In this document: positions 12,339 to 20,737 of the stretch, in pieces
Layout of the letters: each line of letters opens with the position of its first letter
Numbering within the stretch: position 1 is the first letter of the stretch
Origin: Pseudomonadota bacterium
Lineage (GTDB): Bacteria; Pseudomonadota; Gammaproteobacteria; Burkholderiales; Ferrovaceae
NCBI GenBank assembly: GCA_021798835.1
Contig: JAJZBQ010000002.1
Location: 248,001-312,000, forward strand
DNA length: 64,000 nt
Reading direction: 5' to 3'
The notes under the pieces: generated by a model
What the model saw: the letters and a program-made list of their open reading frames with translations, nothing else
Told to the model about the DNA's origin: nothing
The model's database searches: none
Translations under genes and position numbers: made by a program

Positions 12339-12931
12339 TATGCGCTATCTCCGTAATGCTCAGGACGCGTTTTACGGGGAATAATCTCCCGTGGTTCAAT
12401 ACTCACAGGTTGGTACACCACGCGCTGTTGCTCGGGGTCGTAGCGCATCTCCACATAACCTGAAACGGGAAAATCCTTACGAAACGGGTGCCCAACAAAT
12501 CCATAATCTGTCAGCAAACGCCGCAAATCAGGATGCCCCTGAAAAACAATACCAAATAAATCAAAAGCCTCCCGCTCAAACCAGTTGGCTACCGACCAAA
12601 TATCCACCACAGAATCCAGGACGGGAACGTTTTCGTGAGGAGCCGCCACCTTGACGCGCAAGCGTTGGTTATGGCGGACCGAGAGCAAATGTATCACCAC
12701 ACCGAAGCGAGTCTGCGACCATCCCGCATAACCAGAATAGTCCATACCACATAGATCTATCAACTGGTCAAAGCCCAACTCGTCGCGCAGACGTTGGGCC
12801 ACCGTCTTCCATTGATCGTGAACAACACGAATGGTCAATTCATTCAACTTCACAAATGATTCTGTGATCGCCTCACCAAACATCGCATGTAGCGCTTGGC
12901 GGCGGGTTTCCAGTTGTTCATGCAAACTCAT
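12338..12931 (-). CDS. nuoC: NADH-quinone oxidoreductase subunit C (30 kDa type)
   Basis: Peripheral connecting subunit of complex I without cofactors. From the ATG at 12931 ([18 protein letters not shown]) it has 197 residues. The open frame extends about 200 bases upstream through nuoB, but the ATG at 12931 overlaps the nuoB stop as TGATG and gives a family-like start. The signature '[20 protein letters not shown]' is complete, and the C-terminus 'RPEHYGDSA' is typical. The 1-base overlaps at both ends indicate tight coupling with nuoB and nuoD. Confidence 0.97.
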   Translation of the reverse strand: MSLHEQLETRRQALHAMFGEAITESFVKLNELTIRVVHDQWKTVAQRLRDELGFDQLIDLCGMDYSGYAGWSQTRFGVVIHLLSVRHNQRLRVKVAAPHENVPVLDSVVDIWSVANWFEREAFDLFGIVFQGHPDLRRLLTDYGFVGHPFRKDFPVSGYVEMRYDPEQQRVVYQPVSIEPREIIPRKTRPEHYGDSA

Positions 12932-13413
12932 CAGGCCACCCGCGCAATTGTCTGAGTTCGACGAATTTTCTGTTGCAACTGGATCAAACCAAACAACAAC
13001 GCTTCCGCAGTCGGAGGACAACCAGGAACATAGACATCCACGGGAACAATGCGATCGCAGCCGCGCACCACCGAATAGGAATAATGATAATACCCCCCCC
13101 CATTGGCACAGGATCCCATGGAAATAACCCAACGCGGCTCAGCCATTTGATCGTACACTTTACGCAAAGCAGGGGCCATCTTGTTACACAACGTCCCCGC
13201 CACAATCATCAAATCAGATTGCCGTGGGCTGGGACGAAATACGATGCCGAAACGATCCAGGTCGTAACGTGACGCACCAGCATGCATCATTTCCACCGCA
13301 CAACAAGCCAACCCAAAAGTCATGGGCCAAAGCGACCCGGTACGGGTCCAATTGATCACCGTATCAAGACTTGTCGTGACAAAACCTTCCTTAAGAACAC
13401 CTTCCAGTGCCAT
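12931..13413 (-). CDS. nuoB: NADH-quinone oxidoreductase subunit B (N2 cluster)
   Basis: Carries the terminal [4Fe-4S] cluster N2 that reduces ubiquinone. 160 residues. The unusual adjacent ligand pair is Cys37-Cys38 in '[10 protein letters not shown]'; the other two are Cys102 in '[10 protein letters not shown]' and Cys132 in 'VPGCPPT'. All are intact. A nine-G run on the sense strand (13093-13101) encodes the three glycines after 'SCAN'; it is in frame and the gene is unbroken. It sits 39 bases after nuoA. Confidence 0.98.
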   Translation of the reverse strand: MALEGVLKEGFVTTSLDTVINWTRTGSLWPMTFGLACCAVEMMHAGASRYDLDRFGIVFRPSPRQSDLMIVAGTLCNKMAPALRKVYDQMAEPRWVISMGSCANGGGYYHYSYSVVRGCDRIVPVDVYVPGCPPTAEALLFGLIQLQQKIRRTQTIARVA

Positions 13414-13452
13414 GATTTCCTCCGTAACGGGATCAGAACTGCCCGCGTCGCG

Positions 13453-13809
13453 TCATTCCCATTCGAGCGCCCCCTTGAGCCACTCGTAGGCAAAACCAAC
13501 CACCAATATTCCCAAGAATATCAGCATGGCTACAAACCCAAAGCCACCGATATCTTTCAAAACTACTGCCCAGGGAAAGAGGAAAGCGATTTCCAGATCA
13601 AACAGGATGAACAAAATTGCAACCAAGTAGTAGCGCACATCAAAGCGCATGCGTGCATCTTCAAATGCCTCAAAACCACACTCATAGGGCGAATTTTTCT
13701 GCGCATCCGGACGATGTGGAGCGAGCAACCACCCCATAGCCGCAGGAACGACCCCCACGCCGATCCCAACCAAAATAAATAACAACACCGGCAAATAATG
13801 TTGCGACAT
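13453..13809 (-). CDS. nuoA: NADH-quinone oxidoreductase subunit A
   Basis: First gene of the operon; three-helix membrane subunit next to the quinone channel. The ATG at 13809 ([17 protein letters not shown]) gives 118 residues, the usual length. A frame start 39 bases further upstream adds 13 non-conserved residues and was not chosen. Signature '[31 protein letters not shown]' is split here as '[20 protein letters not shown]' followed by the second helix, with the conserved loop cysteine and acidic residues present. It follows a 323-base gap holding the likely operon promoter. Confidence 0.97.
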   Translation of the reverse strand: MSQHYLPVLLFILVGIGVGVVPAAMGWLLAPHRPDAQKNSPYECGFEAFEDARMRFDVRYYLVAILFILFDLEIAFLFPWAVVLKDIGGFGFVAMLIFLGILVVGFAYEWLKGALEWE

Positions 13810-13850
13810 CAAGACCACCCTTGGTAGTGCGAACTCATTGGATCGCACAA

Positions 13851-13882
13851 ATTATAGTAATTATGGTTCGCCACTCTGTCAG
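13851..13882 (-). promoter_or_regulatory. Possible nuo operon promoter
   Basis: Read on the minus strand, a perfect TATAAT (13851-13856) lies 41 bases upstream of the nuoA ATG. CTGACA (13877-13882) matches five of six -35 bases, but the spacer is 20 bases, longer than ideal, so the pairing is uncertain. No other strong hexamer was seen in the gap. Inference from sequence only. Confidence 0.3.
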
Positions 13883-14083
13883 AAGTCGCTCACCGCCAAA
13901 GCCGAAATAGGCGGCCCCAGCCTCCACGTTGTGTTCATTATGCCATTTTTTTTTCAGGTTGGCTGACGATGATCGTTGCAAACTCTTCCCAATCCTCCGA
14001 ACCCCACCCGTTCAAACTCTGGGGAGTATGCCAGAACCCTCATGTCTTCTCAAGCCATACGAACTTTCCTTCCCCATTCATAT
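13883..14083. other. Intergenic stretch between nuo promoter and receptor terminator
   Basis: Together with the nuoA leader this is the only gap longer than 300 bases (13810-14132). It holds the possible nuo promoter at one end and a terminator at the other. Between them I see a T9 run near 13943-13951 but no convincing gene, RNA or repeat. The base composition is not visibly different from the neighbours. Confidence 0.5.
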
Positions 14084-14112
14084 AAAAAGCCCGGCAAACG
14101 CCGGGCTTTTTT
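14084..14112 (-). terminator. Rho-independent terminator of the TonB-dependent receptor gene
   Basis: A perfect 7-bp stem GCCCGGC / GCCGGGC (14089-14095 and 14100-14106) with a 4-base loop is flanked by A5 on one side and T6 on the other. It lies 20 bases past the receptor stop codon on the minus strand. Because of the A and T tracts it could also stop transcription on the plus strand, and it insulates the receptor gene from the nuo operon. Confidence 0.85.
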
Positions 14113-14132
14113 GTTCTTCGAAGCAAGGTAAA

Positions 14133-16415
14133 TCAGAATATAACCGAGAAATTGACCTGATAAAAGCGCTCAGGCAATCCAAATAACAACGGGTTCCCAT
14201 TGATATCCGTGAAGCCTGAGGTATAGGCATAAATATCTGTGCGGTTGAACAAGTTACTGATCTGGAATCCAACTTGCGCCTTCTTTGCCCAGTTCCAACC
14301 CGTGTCAAACTTGTAACTGGTATTCAGATCAACCAACGTATAGGATCCAAATGCGATTCCATTGTTGTTCGGTCCGCCATTTCCCGTTCCACTGCTGCGC
14401 GCCCCCACTTCCTTGGCAATCAAGGACCCATACCATGCCCCATCATCATAAATCGGGCCTAGTGCTGCAGTTGTATGGGGGGTATAGGGCAAAATACTGC
14501 CATCGCTGGTGGAATAATTATTGATACCCACGTTACCGTACAAACTGATGTTTTTGGCGAACATCCAGGTTCCCTGCATCTCACCGCCATCGTAAGTCAC
14601 CCCACCGATGTTCGTAAAGCAAGTTCCAATAACTCCCACACCGCAACTGATAGCAGAAATTTTATTGGTAAAATCGATGTGATACAGGTCAGCCGACAGA
14701 TTGACATTTCGACTTGTCCAGACTGTTCCTACTTGATAATTTTTCGTCGACTGAGGCTGCAGATTACCCGTCTGTGCATTGGGTTTAAAAAAGTTATTCA
14801 TGTTGGGCGCCATGAATCCCTCAGCATATTCAGCATAGAATGACCAGTTTTTTGACATCAGGTAGTTGGTTGTCAACGCTGGCAAGGCCTTGGTCCAACT
14901 TTGTGAGCCATTGTAGGGTTGACCCGTTCCCTGTTGCACCAACGAGTTAAATGAGCGCTCAAAATATGAGTATTTCACCCCAGGTGTCACAGTCCAATTG
15001 TCCATGACCTTCCATTCATATTGAAGATAGGGTTGCAAGGTGGTCAAAGAATCCATCATCAGGCGATCCGTATAAGCCAGATTTCCAGTGGGCGCATAGA
15101 TTTGATTTCCAGAGTTTGGTGCCCCGCCAAGGCTGAAGTCTATCTCCGATTGAGAGCGATTATTGTTCTGGACATCAATCCATGCACCAAAATCCAGTTT
15201 GCCCGGCCCCATGTCTTCCGACATCCTCAGCAAATCTCCCACAGAGCGATAATTCATGGTCATGGTCTGCCCTGGAATGTCATTGGGGTAAGCAACCCCT
15301 CCCACTACCGTACCCGTGACCGCCAAACCTGGTGTCCCTGGGGCGTTACCTGTCCCAAGATTGGTTCCGTAACCCGGTTGAAGACCATTCAAACCTGGAT
15401 CATGATAGTAAGCATACGTATACAACTTGTTATCAATATCCAAGGAACCATAGCGAGTCTTTACCCCAATATATTCAAAATCCGAGGTGATATTATCGTT
15501 GTTGTAACCGTAATAATCCTGGCTCAGCGGATTAGAGGATAAGCCATAATTTTTTCCATATTTCGCCATTTGCTGAAGTGAAGCTCCATAGGGGACGTTT
15601 TGTTGCAGTTTATTCCCCATGGCTACAAATGTTATCAAGGTATCTTCGTTCAATGGCTTCTCAAACTTCATGAACAAGTTCTGACGTTTTTGTGAGCTAT
15701 TGGTCAGGTAGCCGTTACTCGAAAAATCCTTGTAACTGAGGTACAACATGGAATCACCATAATTTTGCATGTTGCCACTGTTGAATTGTGCTCCCAACAA
15801 ACGCGTGTTCCAACTCCCAAAACTACTGAACATATTTGTCTGCGCTGCCCCTATGGGATCACGGGACTTAACCGCCACTGTTCCGCCAAACGTGGAATAA
15901 CCTATATTGCTCGCATCACCTGGTCCCATGTCCACCGCGATTCCCCCCAGATCCTGGGCCATGAAATAGGAAGTGGAATGGTGGGTGAAGTCGTTGGAAT
16001 CCCCCCAGGGAATTCCATCGAAAGTTACGTTGTATTGCCCATCCTGAAACCCTCGAATACTGAGGGCCTGAGTTTCCATCATCCCAGCACCGTTCGGATC
16101 CACGCTAACCACGCTGGGCAAGATGGAGATGATGTCCGTATAGTTGGAGCCTGCCCCGGCATTCTGTTCAATATATTGCTGACCCACATTGAACACTGGT
16201 TCTGTGGCTTTCGTGGACATACTGGAAGGTGACTCATAAGTGGCCGATCCCTTTCCCGTGACCGGCAACGTAGCGGTATCACTTCCGCCGGCTGTAGAGA
16301 CCGCACCCAAGTCATAGGTCTGATCTGTCGCATTCGCTGATGTGGCACTTATCCACGCAAAAAAGGCCACTGCTGCATGACCCGTCGCTCGTTGTACATT
16401 TTTTTTCTGCTTCAC
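14133..16415 (-). CDS. TonB-dependent outer-membrane receptor, substrate unknown
   Basis: Outer-membrane beta-barrel that imports a scarce ligand using TonB energy. 760 residues from a GTG at 16415, chosen because GGGGA lies 6 bases before it and a signal peptide follows directly (KK near the start, hydrophobic core, 'SANA' cleavage near residue 29). The stretch 'TYDLGAVSTAG' just after may act as TonB box. The plug domain occupies roughly residues 75-200 ('LSIRGFQDGQYNVTFDGIPW', 'YSTFGGTVAVKSRDP'), then the barrel, ending in Phe ('YQVNFSVIF') as outer-membrane barrels do. It sits alone between nuoA and tRNA-Leu with its own terminator. Upstream repeats resemble PhoB sites, which hints at a phosphate-linked ligand; iron or a siderophore remains the default alternative. 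Confidence 0.9.
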   Translation of the reverse strand: MKQKKNVQRATGHAAVAFFAWISATSANATDQTYDLGAVSTAGGSDTATLPVTGKGSATYESPSSMSTKATEPVFNVGQQYIEQNAGAGSNYTDIISILPSVVSVDPNGAGMMETQALSIRGFQDGQYNVTFDGIPWGDSNDFTHHSTSYFMAQDLGGIAVDMGPGDASNIGYSTFGGTVAVKSRDPIGAAQTNMFSSFGSWNTRLLGAQFNSGNMQNYGDSMLYLSYKDFSSNGYLTNSSQKRQNLFMKFEKPLNEDTLITFVAMGNKLQQNVPYGASLQQMAKYGKNYGLSSNPLSQDYYGYNNDNITSDFEYIGVKTRYGSLDIDNKLYTYAYYHDPGLNGLQPGYGTNLGTGNAPGTPGLAVTGTVVGGVAYPNDIPGQTMTMNYRSVGDLLRMSEDMGPGKLDFGAWIDVQNNNRSQSEIDFSLGGAPNSGNQIYAPTGNLAYTDRLMMDSLTTLQPYLQYEWKVMDNWTVTPGVKYSYFERSFNSLVQQGTGQPYNGSQSWTKALPALTTNYLMSKNWSFYAEYAEGFMAPNMNNFFKPNAQTGNLQPQSTKNYQVGTVWTSRNVNLSADLYHIDFTNKISAISCGVGVIGTCFTNIGGVTYDGGEMQGTWMFAKNISLYGNVGINNYSTSDGSILPYTPHTTAALGPIYDDGAWYGSLIAKEVGARSSGTGNGGPNNNGIAFGSYTLVDLNTSYKFDTGWNWAKKAQVGFQISNLFNRTDIYAYTSGFTDINGNPLLFGLPERFYQVNFSVIF

Positions 16416-16450
16416 AATTTTTCCCCGTTGTTGACATACTCAGGGGAAGA

Positions 16451-16506
16451 ATTGTGATTTAACAACGTGACGGTTTTGTAAACATGCCATTAAGTTTTAA
16501 TGACAA
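16451..16506 (-). promoter_or_regulatory. Possible PhoB-type promoter of the receptor gene
   Basis: On the minus strand four 7-base units repeat every 11 bases: TTGTCAT (16500-16506), ACTTAAT, TGTTTAC and CCGTCAC (16467-16473). The outer two match the PhoB half-site CTGTCAY at 6 of 7; the inner two only at 3 of 7. The proximal 18 bases score 13 of 18 against CTGTCAT-AWAW-CTGTMAY. Exactly 10 bases further is CACAAT (16451-16456), a possible -10, 35 bases before the GTG start. A different reading is the dyad CATTAA-GTT-TTAATG at 16488-16502, which could be the operator of another regulator. Confidence 0.4.
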
Positions 16507-16595
16507 AACAACAGACTAACACAAGGGGTTTGTAAAAACACCAAAACCCCACTCGATGTATCTTCAACCAGCCACACCGATCTAACTCAACCAGA

Positions 16596-16680
16596 TGGTG
16601 CCGATGAGCAGACTCGAACTGCTACGGCTTTCGCCACCGCCCCCTCAAGACGGCGTGTCTACCAATTTCACCACATCGGC
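16596..16680 (-). tRNA. tRNA-Leu (anticodon GAG)
   Basis: On the minus strand the sequence starts GCCGATGTGGTGAAATTGG and ends ATCGGCACCA, so the 7-bp acceptor stem pairs fully and CCA is encoded. The anticodon arm is CCGTC-TTGAGGG-GGCGG with anticodon GAG, reading CUY codons. The long variable arm and the TTCGAGTC T-loop are class II leucine features. It lies 37 bases after secG, a linkage also known in enterobacteria. Confidence 0.97.
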
Positions 16681-16717
16681 ACAAACTTCTTAAACTACAA
16701 ACGGAACAGCCTTACCC

Positions 16718-17062
16718 TTACTTGGGAATCTCTCCAGCATGCGATGGAGCAACTGGTGCCACCAAAGGAGCCACCACGGGGGGAGCGGCGGGCGTGATCA
16801 CCGCATGATCCATCACACTGTTATCAGGGCGATGGTGCCCAGAAAACCAAGTCAGCAACAAACTGGTACAAAAGAAAACAGCCGCCAATGCCGCAGTACT
16901 ACGACTCAAAAAATTAGCCGCTCCGGAGGCACCAAACAACCCCCCAGCCGAGCCAGAACCAAAAGCAGCCCCCATGTCTGCCCCCTTACCGTGCTGCATC
17001 AATACCAGACCGATAATTCCCAACGCTGCGCCGATGTGCACTACCCACACCACCGTTTCCAT
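16718..17062 (-). CDS. secG: Preprotein translocase subunit SecG
   Basis: Small accessory membrane subunit of the SecYEG protein-export channel. From the ATG at 17062 (METVVWVVHIGAALGIIG) it has 114 residues with two membrane helices joined by a glycine-rich loop: 'LMQHGKGADMGAAFGSG' and 'GGLFGASGAANFLSRSTAAL' are the family core. The C-terminal 35 residues are Ala/Pro-rich, a variable tail. Upstream in-frame codons overlap tpiA and were not used. It follows tpiA after 10 bases and precedes the tRNA, so the three are probably one transcript. Confidence 0.95.
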   Translation of the reverse strand: METVVWVVHIGAALGIIGLVLMQHGKGADMGAAFGSGSAGGLFGASGAANFLSRSTAALAAVFFCTSLLLTWFSGHHRPDNSVMDHAVITPAAPPVVAPLVAPVAPSHAGEIPK

Positions 17063-17072
17063 TCGGTATCCT

Positions 17073-17831
17073 TTAGTTGACTCGCGCCGCCGCATGAGCG
17101 ATCGCCAAAAATTCCGACGCCACCAAGGACGCACCCCCTACCAATGCCCCATCCACATCGGGAAGGGCCATCAATTCTACCGCATTTGACGGCTTTACGC
17201 TACCCCCATACAAGATGCGCAACTTCCCAGCCACCTCGTCATCATGCTCACCCATCTGCCCTCTCAACCAAGCATGGACTTCTTGGGCTTGTTCTGCCGT
17301 CGCGCTACGCCCCGTCCCGATCGCCCAAACGGGTTCATATGCCAACACTGTTTGTGCCATCGCAGAGGCACCCAATAAATCAATGATGGCGGCCAACTGC
17401 CGTCTCACCACGGACCGTGTCTCACCCCGTTCACGTTCTGACAATGATTCTCCCAGGCAAACAATGGGTGTAATCCCCACATCCAGAGCGCGTTGCGCCT
17501 TACGCGCCACCACCTGATCACTCTCGCCGTGACGCTGACGGCGCTCAGAATGGCCCACCGTGGTAAATTTCGAGCCAAAATCAAGCAACATGGATGCTGC
17601 CACTTCACCGGTAAATGCTCCCCGGACCTCATCACTTACATCCTGCGCCCCCCAGAACCACCCTGTTCCCTGCAGTTGTCCCTGAGCCTGAGCCAAATAA
17701 GGCGCTGGCACTAAAACCGCCAAATCCACACTCAACAGTCCCCGCTCCGTAAAAAAACTGTTCAATAATTCCTGGTTTTGTGCCAGAGCGCCCTGCATCT
17801 TCCAATTGCCTACAATCAGTTTTCTACGCAT
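17073..17831 (-). CDS. tpiA: Triosephosphate isomerase
   Basis: Interconverts dihydroxyacetone phosphate and glyceraldehyde 3-phosphate in glycolysis, gluconeogenesis and the Calvin cycle. 252 residues from the ATG at 17831, preceded by AGGAGAGG. Catalytic residues are Lys11 in 'GNWKMQG', His94 in 'TTVGHSERRQ' and Glu166 in 'LAYEPVWAIGTG'; the phosphate loop 'ILYGGSVKPSNA' is present. An upstream in-frame start in the pstB gap lacks such a ribosome site. A weak promoter (TTGCAA, 17 bases, CATCAT) may lie in the 82-base gap after pstB. Confidence 0.98.
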   Translation of the reverse strand: MRRKLIVGNWKMQGALAQNQELLNSFFTERGLLSVDLAVLVPAPYLAQAQGQLQGTGWFWGAQDVSDEVRGAFTGEVAASMLLDFGSKFTTVGHSERRQRHGESDQVVARKAQRALDVGITPIVCLGESLSERERGETRSVVRRQLAAIIDLLGASAMAQTVLAYEPVWAIGTGRSATAEQAQEVHAWLRGQMGEHDDEVAGKLRILYGGSVKPSNAVELMALPDVDGALVGGASLVASEFLAIAHAAARVN

Positions 17832-17913
17832 CAATCCTCTCCTGAAGCTAATCGTTGTTCTTTGGCAGGAGATGATGCCCTGAAAATCATCGTCTTGCAA
17901 TAATTATCCAAGA

Positions 17914-18708
17914 TCAACCAAACTTACCTGTGATGTAGTCCTCAGTGGCTTTTTGGTTAGGTTTGGTAAAGATCCGGTCAGTTTCATCAAACTCGATAAG
18001 TTCACCCAGATACATATAGGCGGTATAGTCGGATACTCTGGCTGCCTGTTGCATATTATGCGTCACCATGACAACCGTATAGTCACTTTTCAGATCGTGC
18101 ACCAGTTCTTCAATGTGTGCCGTTGAAATAGGGTCCAATGCGGAACAGGGCTCATCCAGCAAAATCACCTCAGGCTTGATGGCAATACATCGAGCAATAC
18201 ACAAGCGTTGTTGCTGCCCACCGGACAACCCATTCCCACTTTGCTTCAACTTGTCCTTGACCTCACTCCATAAAGCCGCCTGGGTCAATGCCCATTCAAC
18301 CCGTTCATCCATCTCAACGGCGTTCAACTTCTCATACAACCGAACACCAAAGGCAATATTTTCATAAATCGACATGGGAAACGGGGTTGGTTTTTGAAAT
18401 ACCATCCCCACGCGAGCGCGCAACAGTGTAGGGTCCTCACGCTTATCTAGAACATTTACCCCGTCCAGTAGAATTTCCCCGGTAATCCTGTTTTGCGGAT
18501 ACAGTTCATGCAAACGATTAAAGGTACGTAACAGGGTGGATTTTCCACATCCCGATGGCCCGATAAATGCTGTTACTTTGTTGGTCTGAATATCCATGCG
18601 AATATTTTTCAAAGCATGAAAACGGCCATAGTAAAAGTTCAGATTCCGAATGGCCAGACGAACCTCTGGAGAAATAGGCGACAGATCAGTAGTAGGCGGG
18701 TGGCTCAT
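17914..18708 (-). CDS. pstB: Phosphate ABC transporter ATP-binding protein
   Basis: ATPase of the high-affinity phosphate importer PstSCAB. 264 residues with Walker A 'GPSGCGKST' at 50-58, signature 'LSGGQQQR' at 161-168 and Walker B 'VILLDEP' at 181-187; the Q-loop is in '[15 protein letters not shown]', a phosphate-transporter hallmark. It follows pstA after 12 bases. Unlike the usual order, no phoU follows; tpiA comes next, 82 bases on. Confidence 0.98.
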   Translation of the reverse strand: MSHPPTTDLSPISPEVRLAIRNLNFYYGRFHALKNIRMDIQTNKVTAFIGPSGCGKSTLLRTFNRLHELYPQNRITGEILLDGVNVLDKREDPTLLRARVGMVFQKPTPFPMSIYENIAFGVRLYEKLNAVEMDERVEWALTQAALWSEVKDKLKQSGNGLSGGQQQRLCIARCIAIKPEVILLDEPCSALDPISTAHIEELVHDLKSDYTVVMVTHNMQQAARVSDYTAYMYLGELIEFDETDRIFTKPNQKATEDYITGKFG

Positions 18709-18720
18709 GAAACCCCAAAC

Positions 18721-19587
18721 TCAGTAGTTTTTTTGCTGAAAAAATGCGCGTGCCAGAATATTAATTCCCAGAACGCTCAACGTAATCAAAATTGCTCCGC
18801 CCCATGCCAGTTTGTGCCAATCATCATACGGACTCATAGCAAACTGAAAAATGACCACAGGCAAATTTGCCATCGGGGCATTGATATCCCACGTAGTAAA
18901 CTGGTTGTTCAAGGCTGTAAACAGCAAGGGGGCGGTTTCCCCACTGATTCGAGCCACCGCAAGCAGCACACCCGTCGCAATTCCGCTACGTGCCGAACGA
19001 TAGGCGACTTTAACCACCATTTTCCAACGAGGAGCACCCAAAGCAATAGCAGCTTCTCGCAAACTGTCAGGGACCAGTCGCAACATGTCGTCTGTGGTAC
19101 GTACCACCACTGGGATCACAATCAGTGATAGTGCCAGAGCCCCCGCAAAGCCCGAGAAATGGTGCGCTCGAGATACGTAGACCGTATAGACAAACAAACC
19201 CAGCACAATCGATGGGGCGCTCAATAAAATATCATTAACAAAACGAGCCAGCGGAGCCAACCAACCGCGTCGACCATATTCAGCCAAATAGGTCCCAGCC
19301 AAAACCCCCACCGGGGTTCCGATCAGGGTAGCCAAACCAGCCATCATTATGCTGCCCCATATGGCATTGGCAAGCCCGCCATCCCCCCCCGGTGCTGGAG
19401 TTGGACGTATCAGTAATGATAAAGAAAGTACTTCGAATCCATTGTAAAACAATGTCCACAAAATCCAGCAAAGCCAAAACAGGCCAAATACCATGCCACA
19501 TCCAGACATGACCAGATGAAAACGATTACGCCGCTGACGACGACGATAAATGCGATAGATTTCAGGTGTCGCATGCCTCATCGTCAA
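18721..19587 (-). CDS. pstA: Phosphate ABC transporter permease PstA
   Basis: One of the two membrane permeases of the Pst phosphate importer. 288 residues with six hydrophobic segments. The cytoplasmic coupling loop is '[19 protein letters not shown]' near residue 175-193, typical of PstA. It overlaps pstC by 4 bases (19584-19587). A run of eight G (sense strand; 19383-19390) encodes 'PGGDGG' in the first periplasmic loop. The first 30 residues are basic. Confidence 0.96.
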   Translation of the reverse strand: MTMRHATPEIYRIYRRRQRRNRFHLVMSGCGMVFGLFWLCWILWTLFYNGFEVLSLSLLIRPTPAPGGDGGLANAIWGSIMMAGLATLIGTPVGVLAGTYLAEYGRRGWLAPLARFVNDILLSAPSIVLGLFVYTVYVSRAHHFSGFAGALALSLIVIPVVVRTTDDMLRLVPDSLREAAIALGAPRWKMVVKVAYRSARSGIATGVLLAVARISGETAPLLFTALNNQFTTWDINAPMANLPVVIFQFAMSPYDDWHKLAWGGAILITLSVLGINILARAFFQQKNY

Positions 19588-20570
19588 CCCCGCTTCCCTT
19601 CGTGACGCCCCATACGCAACAGCATCAACTTGGCCATAGCCAGTACGACAGTGGTGATCACAAACAGCAAGAGCCCCAACTCAACCAGTGCCGAGGTGTA
19701 AAGGTCCCCTACAGCCTCAGCAAACTCATTGGCCAAAGATGAGGCAATACTATTGCCGGGAGCCAGCAAAGAAGGACTTAAGTGCTGCGTATTGCCGATC
19801 ACAAAGGTAACAGCCATGGTTTCCCCCAGTGCGCGGCCAAGGCCCAACATAACCCCACCTACCACACCCGCACGCGTATAGGGCAATACCACCTTCCACA
19901 CCACCTCCCAGGTAGTAGCACCCAACCCATATGCCGATTCTTTCAGAACAGTCGGAACCAACTCAAATACATCACGCATCACCGATGAAATAAATGGAAT
20001 GATCATGATGGCTAAAATAATCCCTGCCGTAAGCAAACCGATGCCCAACGGAGGGCCCTGAAAAAGCATCCCCAATCCCGGTAACCTGCCCAAGGTATGG
20101 ATCAACAGGGGTTGCACTGTATGCGAAAACCCTGGTGCGAATGAAAACAGTCCCCACATACCGTAAATAATGCTGGGGATTGCTGCCAATAATTCGATGG
20201 CTGTCCCCAACGGGCGTTTAAGCCATCCCGGTGACATTTCCGTCAAAAATATGGCGATCCCAAAACTAACAGGCAAGGCGATCACCAATGCCACCAACGA
20301 ACTGACCAATGTTCCGTAAACCGGTATCAGAGCACCATACTGATCACGCACAGGATCCCAATCATCCGACCACAGAAAATGAAATCCAAATGCCCTAATG
20401 GAGGGCATGCTGGTCACAATCAACGAGGCCAATATACCCAGAAGGATAAATAAAACCAATAAAGCGAAGAAACGCGTAAGCCACTCGAATAGCACATCCC
20501 CCCACGGTGCCACCCGTGCGTTTGGCCGAGTGCTGACGCTTAATGAATGTCGTACATCACCTGATTTCAT
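19584..20570 (-). CDS. pstC: Phosphate ABC transporter permease PstC
   Basis: Second membrane permease of the Pst importer. 328 residues, six membrane segments, with the coupling loop '[19 protein letters not shown]' and the preceding '[11 protein letters not shown]'. It is separated from pstS by 167 bases that hold a terminator and a possible -10 element, so expression may be lower than that of pstS and partly independent. It overlaps pstA by 4 bases. Confidence 0.96.
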   Translation of the reverse strand: MKSGDVRHSLSVSTRPNARVAPWGDVLFEWLTRFFALLVLFILLGILASLIVTSMPSIRAFGFHFLWSDDWDPVRDQYGALIPVYGTLVSSLVALVIALPVSFGIAIFLTEMSPGWLKRPLGTAIELLAAIPSIIYGMWGLFSFAPGFSHTVQPLLIHTLGRLPGLGMLFQGPPLGIGLLTAGIILAIMIIPFISSVMRDVFELVPTVLKESAYGLGATTWEVVWKVVLPYTRAGVVGGVMLGLGRALGETMAVTFVIGNTQHLSPSLLAPGNSIASSLANEFAEAVGDLYTSALVELGLLLFVITTVVLAMAKLMLLRMGRHEGKRG

Positions 20571-20609
20571 GCCGCGCTACCCGAACCTGCCTGAGAAGAA
20601 AACGAAGGA

Positions 20610-20615
20610 ATTATA
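20610..20615 (-). promoter_or_regulatory. Possible -10 element for pstCAB
   Basis: A perfect TATAAT on the minus strand lies 40 bases before the pstC ATG and downstream of the pstS terminator. The best -35 candidate, TTGAAT, is only 14 bases away, so a sigma-70 promoter is possible but not proven. Confidence 0.3.
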
Positions 20616-20648
20616 CACGGCAGACACCCATTCAAGCAGTTACGCATC

Positions 20649-20680
20649 AAAAAAGTCTGTCTCTGGAAGAATAGAGACAA
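20649..20680 (-). terminator. Terminator between pstS and pstC
   Basis: On the minus strand a 7-bp stem TGTCTCT / AGAGACA (20673-20679 and 20658-20664) with an 8-base loop is followed by GAC and six T. It lies about 58 bases past the pstS stop. The structure would let most transcripts end after pstS, giving more binding protein than membrane components; partial read-through into pstC is likely. Confidence 0.65.
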
Positions 20681-20737
20681 GGAGAGGGGCACGAGTACCC
20701 CATATCCCGCTCATCCAGACATATCACAAACTGGAGT

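Noticed and set aside
15021..15542. 173-codon plus-strand frame inside the TonB receptor gene
   Set aside because: Antisense to the receptor, no signal or domain; long antisense frames arise easily here.
16467..16506. Fur box upstream of the TonB receptor
   Set aside because: The AT-rich dyad CATTAA-GTT-TTAATG does not follow the Fur 7-1-7 pattern; the 11-base repeat fits PhoB better, though another regulator is possible.
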